25,136 bases of DNA from a virus. Below the pieces are notes generated by a model, which did not search any database, was not told the origin of the DNA, and was given only the letters and a program-made list of their open reading frames with translations. Shown here piece after piece: positions 1-7,428 of the stretch (the stretch's first letter is position 1; each line of letters starts with the position of its first letter). The translations under genes and the position numbers were made by a program. The stretch lies in the IMG/VR virus record IMGVR_UViG_3300003937_000191, positions 1 to 25,136 of that record; one strand, given 5' to 3'.

Positions 1-1
1 C

Positions 2-391
2 ACAGCAGTCCCATTGATTGATTTTGTTAAAGAACACTTCGGTGACGATTGGGGCATTTGCTCTAGTCCACTACGTGGTGATACAAAGAACTCTGCTTTC
101 TGGAAAGAAGAATGGTTGAGGAAAGAGGGGTTTATGCCTAAAAAAGAGAATCTAATCTTCACTCACAATAAGGCAAAATTCGCAACTACAAACGGATTTC
201 CAAATGTTCTTATTGATGATAAGCCATTAAACATAAAGAAATGGCAGGCGAAGGGTGGAATTGGAATTCGATATCAAGCAAACGAAGACAGTCTTCAAGC
301 ACTGTTAGCGGCTTTGATGTTTCAAAAGGCTCTTTTAGGTACGTTGGAGAATCTACCAAATGACGAACAAGCAGTTCCTGCCATAGCATAA
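2..391 (+). CDS. HAD-superfamily 5'-nucleotidase-like protein, C-terminal part (5' end outside window)
   Basis: The frame is open from base 2, so this is the C-terminal part of a gene that begins before the window; the first possible start inside (TTG at 14) is not the true start. The stretch CSSPLRGDTKNSAFWKEEWL, the lysine in FTHNKAKF and the acidic pair in VLIDDKPLNIKKW followed by GGIG match the second half of HAD-fold deoxyribonucleotidases, where a core Ser/Thr, Lys and two Asp complete the active site. The nucleophile motif DxD should lie upstream. Such an enzyme would remove phosphate from (deoxy)nucleotides, in keeping with the nucleotide-metabolism genes downstream. Another HAD phosphatase role is possible; substrate unknown. 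Confidence 0.6.
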   Translation, partial: TAVPLIDFVKEHFGDDWGICSSPLRGDTKNSAFWKEEWLRKEGFMPKKENLIFTHNKAKFATTNGFPNVLIDDKPLNIKKWQAKGGIGIRYQANEDSLQALLAALMFQKALLGTLENLPNDEQAVPAIA

Positions 392-456
392 AATTTCAAA
401 ATGTGGGTATGTCTGTCGACCACACAAAAAAGCGTAGACGTTATATAGGAGAATAT

Positions 457-678
457 ATGTTAGATAAAATCTTAAATGGAGTATCTGGTGCCAAGGAAGT
501 CGGCATCTCTTTAATTGCGTTGGCAATTGTTTTACAAATCACATTCGGTGGAACCGTACCTTTCTTGGGCGGTGATGTTATCGGAACAGTGATTGGCATT
601 GTTGACCAGTTAGGCTCCGCAGGACTTGTTGGTCTGATTTCGGCAGTTGTATTGTGGAAGTTGTTTAGCAAGGACTAA
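457..678 (+). CDS. Small two-helix membrane protein, holin-like
   Basis: 73 residues from ATG 457, chosen because TATAGGAG lies just upstream; a GTG at 403 would add 18 residues but has no ribosome site. There are two hydrophobic stretches, about residues 14-38 (VGISLIALAIVLQ.. to ..VPFLGG) and 51-68 (LGSAGLVGLISAVVLWKLF), and a short charged tail KD. Size, two predicted helices and position one gene upstream of the endolysin fit a holin or pinholin that times lysis. No family was recognised, so this rests on topology and context. A strong terminator follows at 705-729. Confidence 0.5.
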   Translation: MLDKILNGVSGAKEVGISLIALAIVLQITFGGTVPFLGGDVIGTVIGIVDQLGSAGLVGLISAVVLWKLFSKD

Positions 679-704
679 GATTCATCTAGATGATGGCTAC
701 TATG

Positions 705-729
705 GGGAGACTTCGGTCTCCCTTCTTTT
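705..729 (+). terminator. Rho-independent terminator, UUCG tetraloop
   Basis: Seven-bp stem GGGAGAC (705-711) / GTCTCCC (716-722) closed by TTCG, followed by TTCTTTT. It ends the upstream transcript just before the promoter at 743-770. The same stem core recurs in the terminators at 12498 and 25081. Confidence 0.9.
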
Positions 730-742
730 CTGAAATTAAAAT

Positions 743-770
743 TTGACAAACGTGAGAAAGATGGTATAAT
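743..770 (+). promoter_or_regulatory. Sigma-70-type promoter, 16-bp spacer
   Basis: TTGACA at 743-748 and TATAAT at 765-770, preceded by TGG. The expected start point is about 777, essentially at the ATG at 778, so the transcript would be leaderless or nearly so. Confidence 0.85.
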
Positions 771-777
771 ATTGATT

Positions 778-1050
778 ATGAGTAAATTAAGTAGTATGAG
801 TAAGTTAGAGAGTGTCGTTTATAAACGGCTACTCACACAAGTCCTCGAATGGACAGCGACAGTTATTGTTATGATAGGTGTTGGAATTAATGCCTTAGGA
901 CATCATCCAGAGGGTCCGATTGTTATGACGTTTGGTAGTCTGCTCTGGGTAATCGTTGGTGTACGTTGGAAAACTGCATCTATTATAATTACAAACACAG
1001 CGATAGCGATAGTCACAATCGTAGGATTATCTTTCTATTACTATGGATAA
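778..1050 (+). CDS. Small integral membrane protein, unknown function
   Basis: 90 residues from ATG 778. The TTG at 772 is a weaker start, and ATG 796 (second MSK) is an alternative. The predicted promoter -10 box ends at 770, so 778 would sit at the mRNA 5' end. Three hydrophobic segments are visible: about 28-42 (ATVIVMIGVGINAL), 49-63 (IVMTFGSLLWVIVGV) and 69-87 (SIIITNTAIAIVTIVGL). The C-terminus YYYG overlaps the endolysin start by 8 bases, so the two are likely translated together. It could be a second holin or antiholin, but only topology and neighbourhood support that. Confidence 0.6.
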   Translation: MSKLSSMSKLESVVYKRLLTQVLEWTATVIVMIGVGINALGHHPEGPIVMTFGSLLWVIVGVRWKTASIIITNTAIAIVTIVGLSFYYYG

Positions 1051-1672
1051 AGGAAACAAACAATTGCTAAAATTTATAGGCTGTATAGCCTTTGCCTCTG
1101 CACTGGCATACGGTGTTGTTGCAAATGGTGGTGTCGATAAGACGGTAGATGATGTTAAAAAGATTTGGGAACCAGACAATAAACTTGTAATATTCGTCAA
1201 GAGTATGGAAAATTATCCATTACTTATGGGACGTGTTACAATGGAAGAGTATGACGATGTCGGTCATACTGCTAAAGGATATGGCACACGTTCATATCTG
1301 ATAACCGTAGATACTGAAACAGAAGCATCACGAGTGATGAAGGAAATGCTGAAAGAGGCAAATTGGTTTATAGACCGATATGTTAAAGTTCCATTGAAAC
1401 AACACGAAAGAGATGCGCTAGTATCACTAGTATATAATATAGGACCGACAAGGTTTCGTCATTCAGATGCGTTGAAGTATCTGAACGCAGGCGATATAGA
1501 AAACTTTTTAGTTCAAGCATTCGACCATAAACGGGGATTTGTTCGAGTGCGTAATAAAATACATTCTGGCTTAGTTGCTCGAAGAGCATTGGAATCTAAC
1601 ATCTTTCAGAACGGTGATGAGATGGGATTCTATTGGATTAATCTAAACCCATCTGGACACTTATCGGATTAG
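1043..1672 (+). CDS. Endolysin, GH24 (T4-type) lysozyme with N-terminal SAR-like segment
   Basis: 209 residues. It cleaves the glycan backbone of peptidoglycan for host lysis. Candidate catalytic residues follow the GH24 E-D-T pattern: Glu56 in KSMENYP, Asp71/72 in EEYDDVGH and Thr76 in TAKGYG. The Glu-to-Thr distance is about five residues longer than in T4 lysozyme. VPLKQHERDALVSLVYNIG fits the conserved second half of the family. Residues 8-30 form a weakly hydrophobic Gly/Ala-rich helix with few charges, like the signal-arrest-release segment of P1 Lyz, which would export the enzyme through Sec and hold it inactive until the membrane depolarises. It overlaps the upstream membrane protein by 8 bases. 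Confidence 0.85.
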   Translation: MDKGNKQLLKFIGCIAFASALAYGVVANGGVDKTVDDVKKIWEPDNKLVIFVKSMENYPLLMGRVTMEEYDDVGHTAKGYGTRSYLITVDTETEASRVMKEMLKEANWFIDRYVKVPLKQHERDALVSLVYNIGPTRFRHSDALKYLNAGDIENFLVQAFDHKRGFVRVRNKIHSGLVARRALESNIFQNGDEMGFYWINLNPSGHLSD

Positions 1673-1680
1673 GAGTTTTA

Positions 1681-2340
1681 ATGTCAGACTTATCATCTTT
1701 CTTATCTACTTCAGAAACTGAAGAAACTAAGACCATAGAAGTTGGCAAATATACAGTACGTAGAATAACCTATGATGATACTAAACCATTTATCTTGGAC
1801 ATACATTATGCTCATAGGATGCCATCTATTACTTACGCTTACGGTTTATTTGAAGATAGCGAGTTGATAGGAGTCGTTTCTTACGGCTCTCCTCCATCCA
1901 GAACTCTTTGTACTGGACTTGCGGGGGAACATAATCGGCCTCTAGTACTAGAATTAAATAGATTAGTTCTGAAGGATAATATCAAGAATCAAGCCTCTAT
2001 GCTCATTGGTGCATCTTTTAAACTATTGCCCAAACCAAGAATACTTGTATCCTTTGCGGATACGAACCAGAGTCATTTAGGTACTGTTTATCAGGCAACC
2101 AATTTTATGTTCACAGGGACTACAAAACCACGTACAGATATGGTTTCAGAGAGTGGTGAACACCAAAGACACGCTTTGACTTCGGACAAATCTAAACGAA
2201 GAGTAAGACATCCAAAGCATAGATATGTGTATATTATAGGTACTAAAAAGGAAAAGAAATCTTTATTAAATGACTTGAATTATAAAGTGATTCAACAGTA
2301 TCCGAAAGAAGGATGCGAAACTAATTGGTCAGAAAAATGA
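1681..2340 (+). CDS. Mom-like DNA adenine modification protein (copy A)
   Basis: 219 residues; start at ATG 1681 after TAGGAG. It has the hallmarks of the phage Mu Mom family, a GNAT-like fold that converts adenine in DNA to N6-carbamoylmethyl-adenine and blocks many restriction enzymes: HYAH at 42-45, ELNRLVL at 91-97, and SFADTNQSHLGTVYQATNF at 124-142. The 39-residue N-terminal part and the basic C-terminus (DKSKRRVRHPKHR) are its own additions; the basic tail may bind DNA. Two more Mom-like proteins lie at 7418 and 15569 and share the motifs but little else. The real chemistry and target sequence cannot be read from sequence. Confidence 0.8.
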   Translation: MSDLSSFLSTSETEETKTIEVGKYTVRRITYDDTKPFILDIHYAHRMPSITYAYGLFEDSELIGVVSYGSPPSRTLCTGLAGEHNRPLVLELNRLVLKDNIKNQASMLIGASFKLLPKPRILVSFADTNQSHLGTVYQATNFMFTGTTKPRTDMVSESGEHQRHALTSDKSKRRVRHPKHRYVYIIGTKKEKKSLLNDLNYKVIQQYPKEGCETNWSEK

Positions 2341-2504
2341 GACATATATTTGATTTAGGAAGACCTATTATGGAAGAAGATAATGGGTGGTATTATAAAT
2401 GTGATGCGGGCTACTATGCAGAATCTTCTTTATTGAGATTAACATTTGTAGTCTTTAGGCATAGACTCCATCACTTTCTTAAAGGACAAGGATTCAATGA
2501 TTAG
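2337..2504 (+). CDS. Micro-protein, 55 residues, unknown
   Basis: ATG 2337 overlaps the stop of the Mom-like gene as ATGA, so translation is probably coupled. The product (MRHIFDLGRPIMEEDNGWYY...) has an acidic aromatic N-terminal part and a C-terminal segment LLRLTFVVFRHRLHHFLKG that looks amphipathic and basic. The start of the next micro-gene lies inside its end. No family recognised. Confidence 0.55.
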   Translation: MRHIFDLGRPIMEEDNGWYYKCDAGYYAESSLLRLTFVVFRHRLHHFLKGQGFND

Positions 2505-2634
2505 AATGTGGATAAGTATTATCGGTGGTATGGGTTTATTTTTTTATTTCTTATGGACTAGTGCAAATACGGAATATAAGTTACCATCTGTTTTGTTGCA
2601 CGAAGGTGGAAATTGTGTTGAATGCGGAAAATAG
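2497..2634 (+). CDS. Micro-protein, single membrane helix plus CxxC, 45 residues
   Basis: ATG 2497 follows AAAGGACAAGGA, a good ribosome site inside the previous gene's end. Residues 4-20 (MWISIIGGMGLFFYFLW) form one membrane helix. The C-terminus ends GGNCVECGK, a CxxC pair that could bind metal or be redox active outside or inside the membrane. No family recognised. Confidence 0.55.
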   Translation: MIRMWISIIGGMGLFFYFLWTSANTEYKLPSVLLHEGGNCVECGK

Positions 2635-2646
2635 AAAGGGAGTGGA

Positions 2647-2937
2647 ATGGATGAAAAATTCAGCATTAGACGACCTCAACACTTGACGAAATGGCTAGAT
2701 GAACAAGTGTACGGGTGGGTTCACGAACAGATATGTGGATATTTCCAATGCGAAGACCCTAACGACCTTCCAGTGGAACATATGAAAGAAGTTGTACAAG
2801 AGTGGGATAGGCAGGAAAGGATTTTTCATCAAAGAGTATGCGAAGGTAAATCCTCTGATGGATATTTCTGCATTGCACTACGTAATGTAGTCCATCAATG
2901 GGAACTTAAAAACGATACACTATTGAGGGAGATTTAA
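2647..2937 (+). CDS. Hypothetical protein, 96 residues
   Basis: ATG 2647 after GAAAGGGAG. It is a soluble, charged protein rich in Trp (WLDEQVYGWVHEQ, VVQEWDRQE, VVHQWELKN) with four Cys spread through it (VHEQICGYFQCED, RVCEG, GYFCIAL). The spacing does not form a standard zinc ribbon. It sits in a run of tightly spaced small genes. Function unknown. Confidence 0.65.
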   Translation: MDEKFSIRRPQHLTKWLDEQVYGWVHEQICGYFQCEDPNDLPVEHMKEVVQEWDRQERIFHQRVCEGKSSDGYFCIALRNVVHQWELKNDTLLREI

Positions 2938-2940
2938 ATT

Positions 2941-3099
2941 ATGAATTTTATATTATCATTTTTCTTTGCAGTAATTTTTGTAGTTGGTGGAGTCTTTGTA
3001 TACGATACATATAAAGGACGGACATTTGCAAAAAGTCTGGGCGAGTCAATCCTTTTGGATATTGCTCAAGTAAAAGAATCTGCTTGTGATGAGAAATGA
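2941..3099 (+). CDS. Micro-protein with N-terminal membrane helix, 52 residues
   Basis: ATG 2941 lies 3 bases after the previous stop, with GAGGGAGA upstream. Residues 2-20 (NFILSFFFAVIFVVGGVFV) are strongly hydrophobic. The remainder (YDTYKGRTFAKSLGESILL...) is polar. Its end overlaps the start of the Na/Pi transporter gene by about 11 bases, so the two may be co-translated. Function unknown. Confidence 0.55.
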   Translation: MNFILSFFFAVIFVVGGVFVYDTYKGRTFAKSLGESILLDIAQVKESACDEK

Positions 3100-3574
3100 G
3101 GTAGTAGTGGGAAATTTACCAAATCTTGATTCTCTTTATTTACACGAGCAACCCTACTTTAAGATTATCGTAGGACTGATTATATTTTATGTAGGATTAA
3201 AGATGTTTGCGGGTGGGATGAAATCGCTTGGACACGTAGAGCAATTGACACCTTTTATCGCTAATCCGTATTATATGTTTTTAGGGGGAATTTGTTGTAC
3301 CCTTCTATGGCAATCATCTTCATTATCGACTACTGCAATTGTCGGATTAGTGGCAAGTGGGATGCTACCATTGCCATCCGCAATTGCGGCAGTTTTAGGA
3401 GCGAACATTGGAACAACAGGAACTATCTGGTTAGCAGGACTATTTGTGACAGACGGCCTTCCGAAGGGCGAGACATTGAGAATAGCGATTGCTCACACTG
3501 GTGTGAATTTACTTATGGGGCTATCACTACTTCCTTGGGTAAATCACATAGCGAGGTTTTTGCAAAAAATATAA
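3089..3574 (+). CDS. Na+/phosphate cotransporter-like protein, single-repeat (half-size)
   Basis: 161 residues from ATG 3089 (GTG 3086 also possible). The signature of Na/Pi cotransporter family II (PF02690 type) is clear: WQSSSLSTTAIVGLVASGML (74-93) and AAVLGANIGTTGT (100-112). Bacterial NptA and animal NaPi-II proteins carry two inverted copies of this QSSS...GxNIGTT unit plus further helices. Here there is only one, with helices near 25-42, 61-75, 82-105, 113-122 and 131-150. A functional transporter would therefore need to dimerise or work with a host protein. The likely role is phosphate entry during infection, which is inferred. The gene is followed by a late-type box and a sigma-70 promoter for nrdA. 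Confidence 0.8.
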   Translation: MRNEVVVGNLPNLDSLYLHEQPYFKIIVGLIIFYVGLKMFAGGMKSLGHVEQLTPFIANPYYMFLGGICCTLLWQSSSLSTTAIVGLVASGMLPLPSAIAAVLGANIGTTGTIWLAGLFVTDGLPKGETLRIAIAHTGVNLLMGLSLLPWVNHIARFLQKI

Positions 3575-3577
3575 ATA
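3570..3577 (+). promoter_or_regulatory. Possible T4-type late promoter box TATAAATA
   Basis: Exact TATAAATA overlapping the end of the Na/Pi gene and lying 10 bp upstream of the sigma-70 promoter at 3587. In T4-like phages this box alone defines late promoters. It could add late transcription of nrdAB, but a chance match in AT-rich DNA is possible. Confidence 0.35.
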
Positions 3578-3586
3578 GTTATTCGC

Positions 3587-3615
3587 TTGACAAGCAAGTA
3601 TTTTTCCTGTATAAT
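3587..3615 (+). promoter_or_regulatory. Sigma-70-type promoter for nrdAB, 17-bp spacer
   Basis: TTGACA 3587-3592 and TATAAT 3610-3615, full consensus with the optimal spacer. The expected start is about 3622, giving an 80-base leader that contains the hairpin at 3642-3681 before nrdA at 3702. Confidence 0.9.
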
Positions 3616-3641
3616 AACCTACAAAACTAAAGAAAAACAAC

Positions 3642-3681
3642 TGCCCTTCATAGTGCGAGATATAAGTATTATGCAAGGGCA
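3642..3681 (+). promoter_or_regulatory. 5'-leader hairpin upstream of nrdA
   Basis: TGCCCTTCATA (3642-3652) pairs with TATGCAAGGGCA (3670-3681), giving 11 bp with one bulged C at 3674 and a 17-base loop. There is no T-run, so it is not a simple terminator. It ends 11 bases before the GGAG ribosome site, so it could stabilise the mRNA or modulate initiation. Confidence 0.6.
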
Positions 3682-3701
3682 AGATTAATATTGGAGCAGA
3701 A

Positions 3702-6041
3702 ATGGTCGGAATAAGTGAGATGCAAGTAAGAAAGAGAGATGGTTCGCTAGAGAATCTGGATTTTGATAAAATCCATAAAATGTTAGAATGGTGTAGTAAT
3801 GGATTGAATGTGTCAGTTTCGGACACAGCAATATCGGCTCAAATAAAAATAGTTAACAAGATATCTTCGTCAGATATTCAGCAAACGCTTATCAAATCTG
3901 CGGCTGAAAAGATATCCACAGAAAGTCCAGATTATGATGTTTTCTCTGGGCGGTTGCTTGTGACGAATATGCGTAAACAGGTTTATCATAATATCAAGCC
4001 AACTCCATTCGGAGAATATATTAAATCCCACGTAGACCGTAAATTATATTCACCAACGATTTTGGAGAAATACTCAGATGAGGAGATTGAAAATCTTGGC
4101 TCTTTTCTAGATTATGATAATGATATGAACCGTGGATACGCTTCTATCATCCAATTAGAATCAAAGTATTTGCTCAAAGACGTTAAGAATGATATGCTTC
4201 TGGAAATGCCACAGGAAACTTTTATGATTATTCCTATGGTTATCTTTGCGGATGAGAAGAAAAACAGAACACAGTTAGTCATAGATTTTTATAATGCACT
4301 AAAGAATGATGAAATGAGTTTGCCTACACCAGTTATTTCTGGTGTTCGTACTCAACTCAAAATGTTCTCTTCTTGTTGCAAGATAAAAATGGGTGACGAT
4401 GCAGAATCAATATTAGCAACTGAATATGCTACGTCTTTGATGACAAGTCAGAGAGCAGGCATAGGTATTGATATGGGTCCTGTTCGAGGAGTTCTGGCAC
4501 CTGTAAAGAACAACACTGTTAAGCATACTGGTGCATTGCCGATTCTTAAAGCAATCGAATCTGTATCCAAACAATTTACACAAAATTCATTAAGGACTGG
4601 AGCAACCGTAGTCAATTATCCTATTTTCAATTGGGAGATTATGGATGTCTTGGAGTACAAGAACAACCAAGGCTCCAATACTACACGAGCAAGATTTATT
4701 GATTACTCTATAGGTATCACGAGTTTATTCATTGAGCGATTGATGAAGAAACAGGACTTTACTCTATTCTCATCTGAGGAAGTTCCAGAACTATTCGAGC
4801 AATACGGAAAAGGTAAGAAGTTTGATGAAGCATATAAGATGTATGAGAACAAACGAGGAATCAGAAAGAAGACCTTACCCGCATCCGAAATCTTCAATAA
4901 ATTAATTAAAGAACGAGTAGGAACGGGCAGAATCTATATTCATTTCATAGACAATATTAACAATCAGGGAATGTTCACAGAACCAGTCACACAGACGAAT
5001 TTATGCTCAGAAATCTTCCTTCCTACCAAACCAATGAAGTTTGAAGGACTCAAAAGGACTAAATACGAGAAGATAGCAGATTATGACAGGGATAATGGGA
5101 TGATAAGTCTTTGTATCCTCGGCTGTATTAACTTCGGAAAGTTGCAGAACATCACTAGATTGGATGCGTTAACCGCTTTAATGGTTCGCTTTCTTGATAA
5201 TCTAATTGATGTGCAAGAATATCCACTAGATGCGGCCGAGTATCCTACAAGAGCATATCGATTCCTAGGTATTGGAATATCTGATTTCGCCCACTTTCTT
5301 GCCAAGAATGAAGCACGTCTAGGGACTGTAAAGTCTCTTGAATTGACACATAAATGGGCAGAACGGTTTCAGTATGGCTTGATTAAAGCCTCTATGAAAT
5401 TGGCAAAGGAACGTGGTGCTTGTGAAGCATTTGAATTTTCAAAATATTCTCAGGTCAAGTTTCCTATAGACACGTACAATAAAAATGTTGACAAGATACA
5501 GGAGAATAAGTTATTATGTGATTGGGAACATCTAAGGAAAGAAGTTAAGAAGCACGGAATGCGAAATTGCACATTATCAGCAATTCCTCCGACTGCTAGT
5601 TCAAGCCTAGTTTCCAATTCAACCCAAGGCATTGACCCAATACAGTCAGTGACAGATACATTTGAATCTGCCGCATATACGGTAAGAAGTCTAGTTCCCG
5701 ATTGGGATAAAGAAGACTACTATATGAAGGCTTGGGAATTTCCTAATAACGATAGTTCAGAATATATCAAATTGATGGCAGTTGTTCAGAAGTTTATTGA
5801 CCAAGGAATGAGTACCAATCAATGGTATGACTTAACGAAGATAGAAGGAAAGGTGTTAGACAGTAATAGAGTAAAAAGAGATATCCTAACAGCGTACAAA
5901 TATGGACTGAAAAGTCTGTACTACATTCGCTCAAAAGATAAAGAAAACACGAGCGAGACGTTGACCAATTTAACAGGACTTCCAGATGAAGTTCCTGTAG
6001 ATGATGGCGAAGCCTGTGAGGGTGGTGCGTGTGCTATATAA
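3702..6041 (+). CDS. nrdA: Ribonucleoside-diphosphate reductase, class Ia, alpha (large) subunit
   Basis: 779 residues, close to the usual length (about 760). It reduces ribonucleoside diphosphates to deoxy forms together with NrdB. An N-terminal ATP-cone (about residues 5-95: VRKRDGSLENLDFDKIH...) suggests allosteric activity control. Catalytic residues are present: Cys225 in MFSSCCKIK and Cys471 in ISLCILG (the redox pair), N433-L-C435-S-E437 (thiyl radical Cys435), Tyr740-Tyr741 in SLYYIRS (radical transfer) and Cys772/Cys777 in CEGGAC (C-terminal shuttle). A second Cys at 226 beside the active-site Cys is unusual. ATG 3702 has GGAG five bases upstream. It forms an operon with nrdB, 15 bases downstream. 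Confidence 0.97.
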   Translation: MVGISEMQVRKRDGSLENLDFDKIHKMLEWCSNGLNVSVSDTAISAQIKIVNKISSSDIQQTLIKSAAEKISTESPDYDVFSGRLLVTNMRKQVYHNIKPTPFGEYIKSHVDRKLYSPTILEKYSDEEIENLGSFLDYDNDMNRGYASIIQLESKYLLKDVKNDMLLEMPQETFMIIPMVIFADEKKNRTQLVIDFYNALKNDEMSLPTPVISGVRTQLKMFSSCCKIKMGDDAESILATEYATSLMTSQRAGIGIDMGPVRGVLAPVKNNTVKHTGALPILKAIESVSKQFTQNSLRTGATVVNYPIFNWEIMDVLEYKNNQGSNTTRARFIDYSIGITSLFIERLMKKQDFTLFSSEEVPELFEQYGKGKKFDEAYKMYENKRGIRKKTLPASEIFNKLIKERVGTGRIYIHFIDNINNQGMFTEPVTQTNLCSEIFLPTKPMKFEGLKRTKYEKIADYDRDNGMISLCILGCINFGKLQNITRLDALTALMVRFLDNLIDVQEYPLDAAEYPTRAYRFLGIGISDFAHFLAKNEARLGTVKSLELTHKWAERFQYGLIKASMKLAKERGACEAFEFSKYSQVKFPIDTYNKNVDKIQENKLLCDWEHLRKEVKKHGMRNCTLSAIPPTASSSLVSNSTQGIDPIQSVTDTFESAAYTVRSLVPDWDKEDYYMKAWEFPNNDSSEYIKLMAVVQKFIDQGMSTNQWYDLTKIEGKVLDSNRVKRDILTAYKYGLKSLYYIRSKDKENTSETLTNLTGLPDEVPVDDGEACEGGACAI

Positions 6042-6056
6042 CAAAGAGGAAGCATA

Positions 6057-7220
6057 ATGGCTAAAATATTTGAATTGGGCGAGACAGTAAATAGCAAAAA
6101 TACTAGACTGTTTCTAGGTAAAGATAGTTCACGCAGAAATATCCAGACTTATCACGACCCGAAATATAAGTGGATACTAGATTTTGCAGAAGAATTACGT
6201 GCAATGGGTAACTGGTCAAAGAATGAAATCGACCTCTCGAAAGAGAAACGAGACTTTGACGGACTAGATGATGCAGGAAGACATATCTTTGAAGCGGGCT
6301 TGAAATTCGCAATAACATTGGATTCCTGTGCAGGACGTGCGCCTTTGGAACTGTTTAATAAGGGTGGAATATCCAATAACCCAGAATGGGAATTGTATAT
6401 CACGAATCACCAGAATAATGAATTACTGCATTCAGAATCATATACAGAAATGGTTCGAGCAGTCTATAATAATGTTGATGAATTTATTGATTCAATCATA
6501 TCAGATAAGTATATACAGAATCGTGCTTCAAGCATTCTAAGTGCCTTTGATTGGTCTACGAGTGTATTTGAGAAGAACGAAGCAAACCAGACATCTATCG
6601 CAAATGGCGGGAAGAAAATCTTTCCAGAAATTAATGATAAGATGATTAAGAAGGCTGTCTGGAAATCAGCATTGACTATTAATATGTTCGAGGGAATCCG
6701 TTTCTTTGCCACATTTGTGACAAATTGGAGTTTCTCTGAACAACCAGTCAAGTTGATGCAGGGCTGTAGCAATATATTTAAGTTAATTGCTAGAGACGAA
6801 ATGATACATTTGGATGTATTTCAGCGTGTAATTTTGATGCTGAGAAAAGAGAAATCAGAAGGCTTCCAAGATGTTATTAAGGAAACCGAAGATGAAACTT
6901 ATGAGATGTTCAAAGTAGCATATGACGAAGAGATGGAATGGATTGATTATCTTTTCTCGAAGGGTACACCACTAATTGGTATGAACGCTACAATTCTAAA
7001 GAGTTATATGGATTACATATTTATTGTCCGAATGAAGAATATCGGAATGGACCCGTCCAAAATAGGACTAGTCAATGGAGCATATAATCCTGTCCCGTGG
7101 GTTGATAATTATCTTGATTCTAGCAACGTAAAATCCGCACCTCAAGAGATTGAGTCCGTGAATTATGTTGCCTCAATCGACATCTCTAAAGATGAAGATT
7201 TTGCAATGGATGATTTATAA
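6057..7220 (+). CDS. nrdB: Ribonucleoside-diphosphate reductase, class Ia, beta (radical) subunit
   Basis: 387 residues; ATG 6057 after AAGAGGAAG. It houses the di-iron centre and stable tyrosyl radical that activates NrdA. All ligands align with the E. coli protein: Asp89 (TLDSCAGR), Glu122 and His125 (NNELLHSESY), Glu212 (MFEGIRFF), and Glu248/His251 (ARDEMIHLD). The radical Tyr is Tyr129. The C-terminus ends EDFAMDDL, an acidic tail of the kind that docks into the alpha subunit. It needs ferrous iron for assembly, which links it to the FTR1-like iron permease gene at 17231. It shares the promoter at 3587 with nrdA. Confidence 0.97.
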   Translation: MAKIFELGETVNSKNTRLFLGKDSSRRNIQTYHDPKYKWILDFAEELRAMGNWSKNEIDLSKEKRDFDGLDDAGRHIFEAGLKFAITLDSCAGRAPLELFNKGGISNNPEWELYITNHQNNELLHSESYTEMVRAVYNNVDEFIDSIISDKYIQNRASSILSAFDWSTSVFEKNEANQTSIANGGKKIFPEINDKMIKKAVWKSALTINMFEGIRFFATFVTNWSFSEQPVKLMQGCSNIFKLIARDEMIHLDVFQRVILMLRKEKSEGFQDVIKETEDETYEMFKVAYDEEMEWIDYLFSKGTPLIGMNATILKSYMDYIFIVRMKNIGMDPSKIGLVNGAYNPVPWVDNYLDSSNVKSAPQEIESVNYVASIDISKDEDFAMDDL

Positions 7221-7236
7221 ATGGAAGGATTTAAAA

Positions 7237-7428
7237 ATGTTAAGATTATTGTTGATACTATGTTTGGTATTTGCAGTGGCGGGATGTGCGATTGTTCAAA
7301 CAGCAATCGGTTCGCTTATAGGTAATGTAGGTGCAGATATCATAAAAGAAGAAAAATACTTTTCAAGTAAAGAAAAACCTGAGGAGGATAATTCACCTTT
7401 AAAAGTGATAAGTAAAGATGAAGACTAA
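7237..7428 (+). CDS. Small predicted lipoprotein
   Basis: 63 residues. ATG 7237 was chosen because GGAAGGAT lies 7 bases upstream and a signal peptide then begins directly: MLRLLLILCLVFAVAGC, with lipobox VAGC and Cys17 as the lipidation site. The mature part is about 46 residues: a Gly/Ala/Ile segment (IVQTAIGSLIGNVGADII) and a charged tail. Phage lipoproteins of this size may act in superinfection exclusion or lysis; there is no direct evidence for either. It overlaps the next gene by 11 bases. Confidence 0.7.
   Translation: MLRLLLILCLVFAVAGCAIVQTAIGSLIGNVGADIIKEEKYFSSKEKPEEDNSPLKVISKDED

Noticed and set aside
403-456. N-terminal extension of the holin-like protein from GTG 403
   Set aside because: No ribosome site near 403, and the added residues are strongly basic (HTKKRRR); AGGAG lies at 447 for ATG 457.
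3292-3630. 112-codon plus-strand frame inside the Na/Pi gene
   Set aside because: It overlaps the well-supported QSSS/NIGTT protein in another frame and shows no family features.
7221-7325. 35-codon frame from ATG 7221 right after nrdB
   Set aside because: The overlapping frame from 7237 gives a clean lipoprotein with lipobox and uses the GGAAGGAT ribosome site at better spacing.
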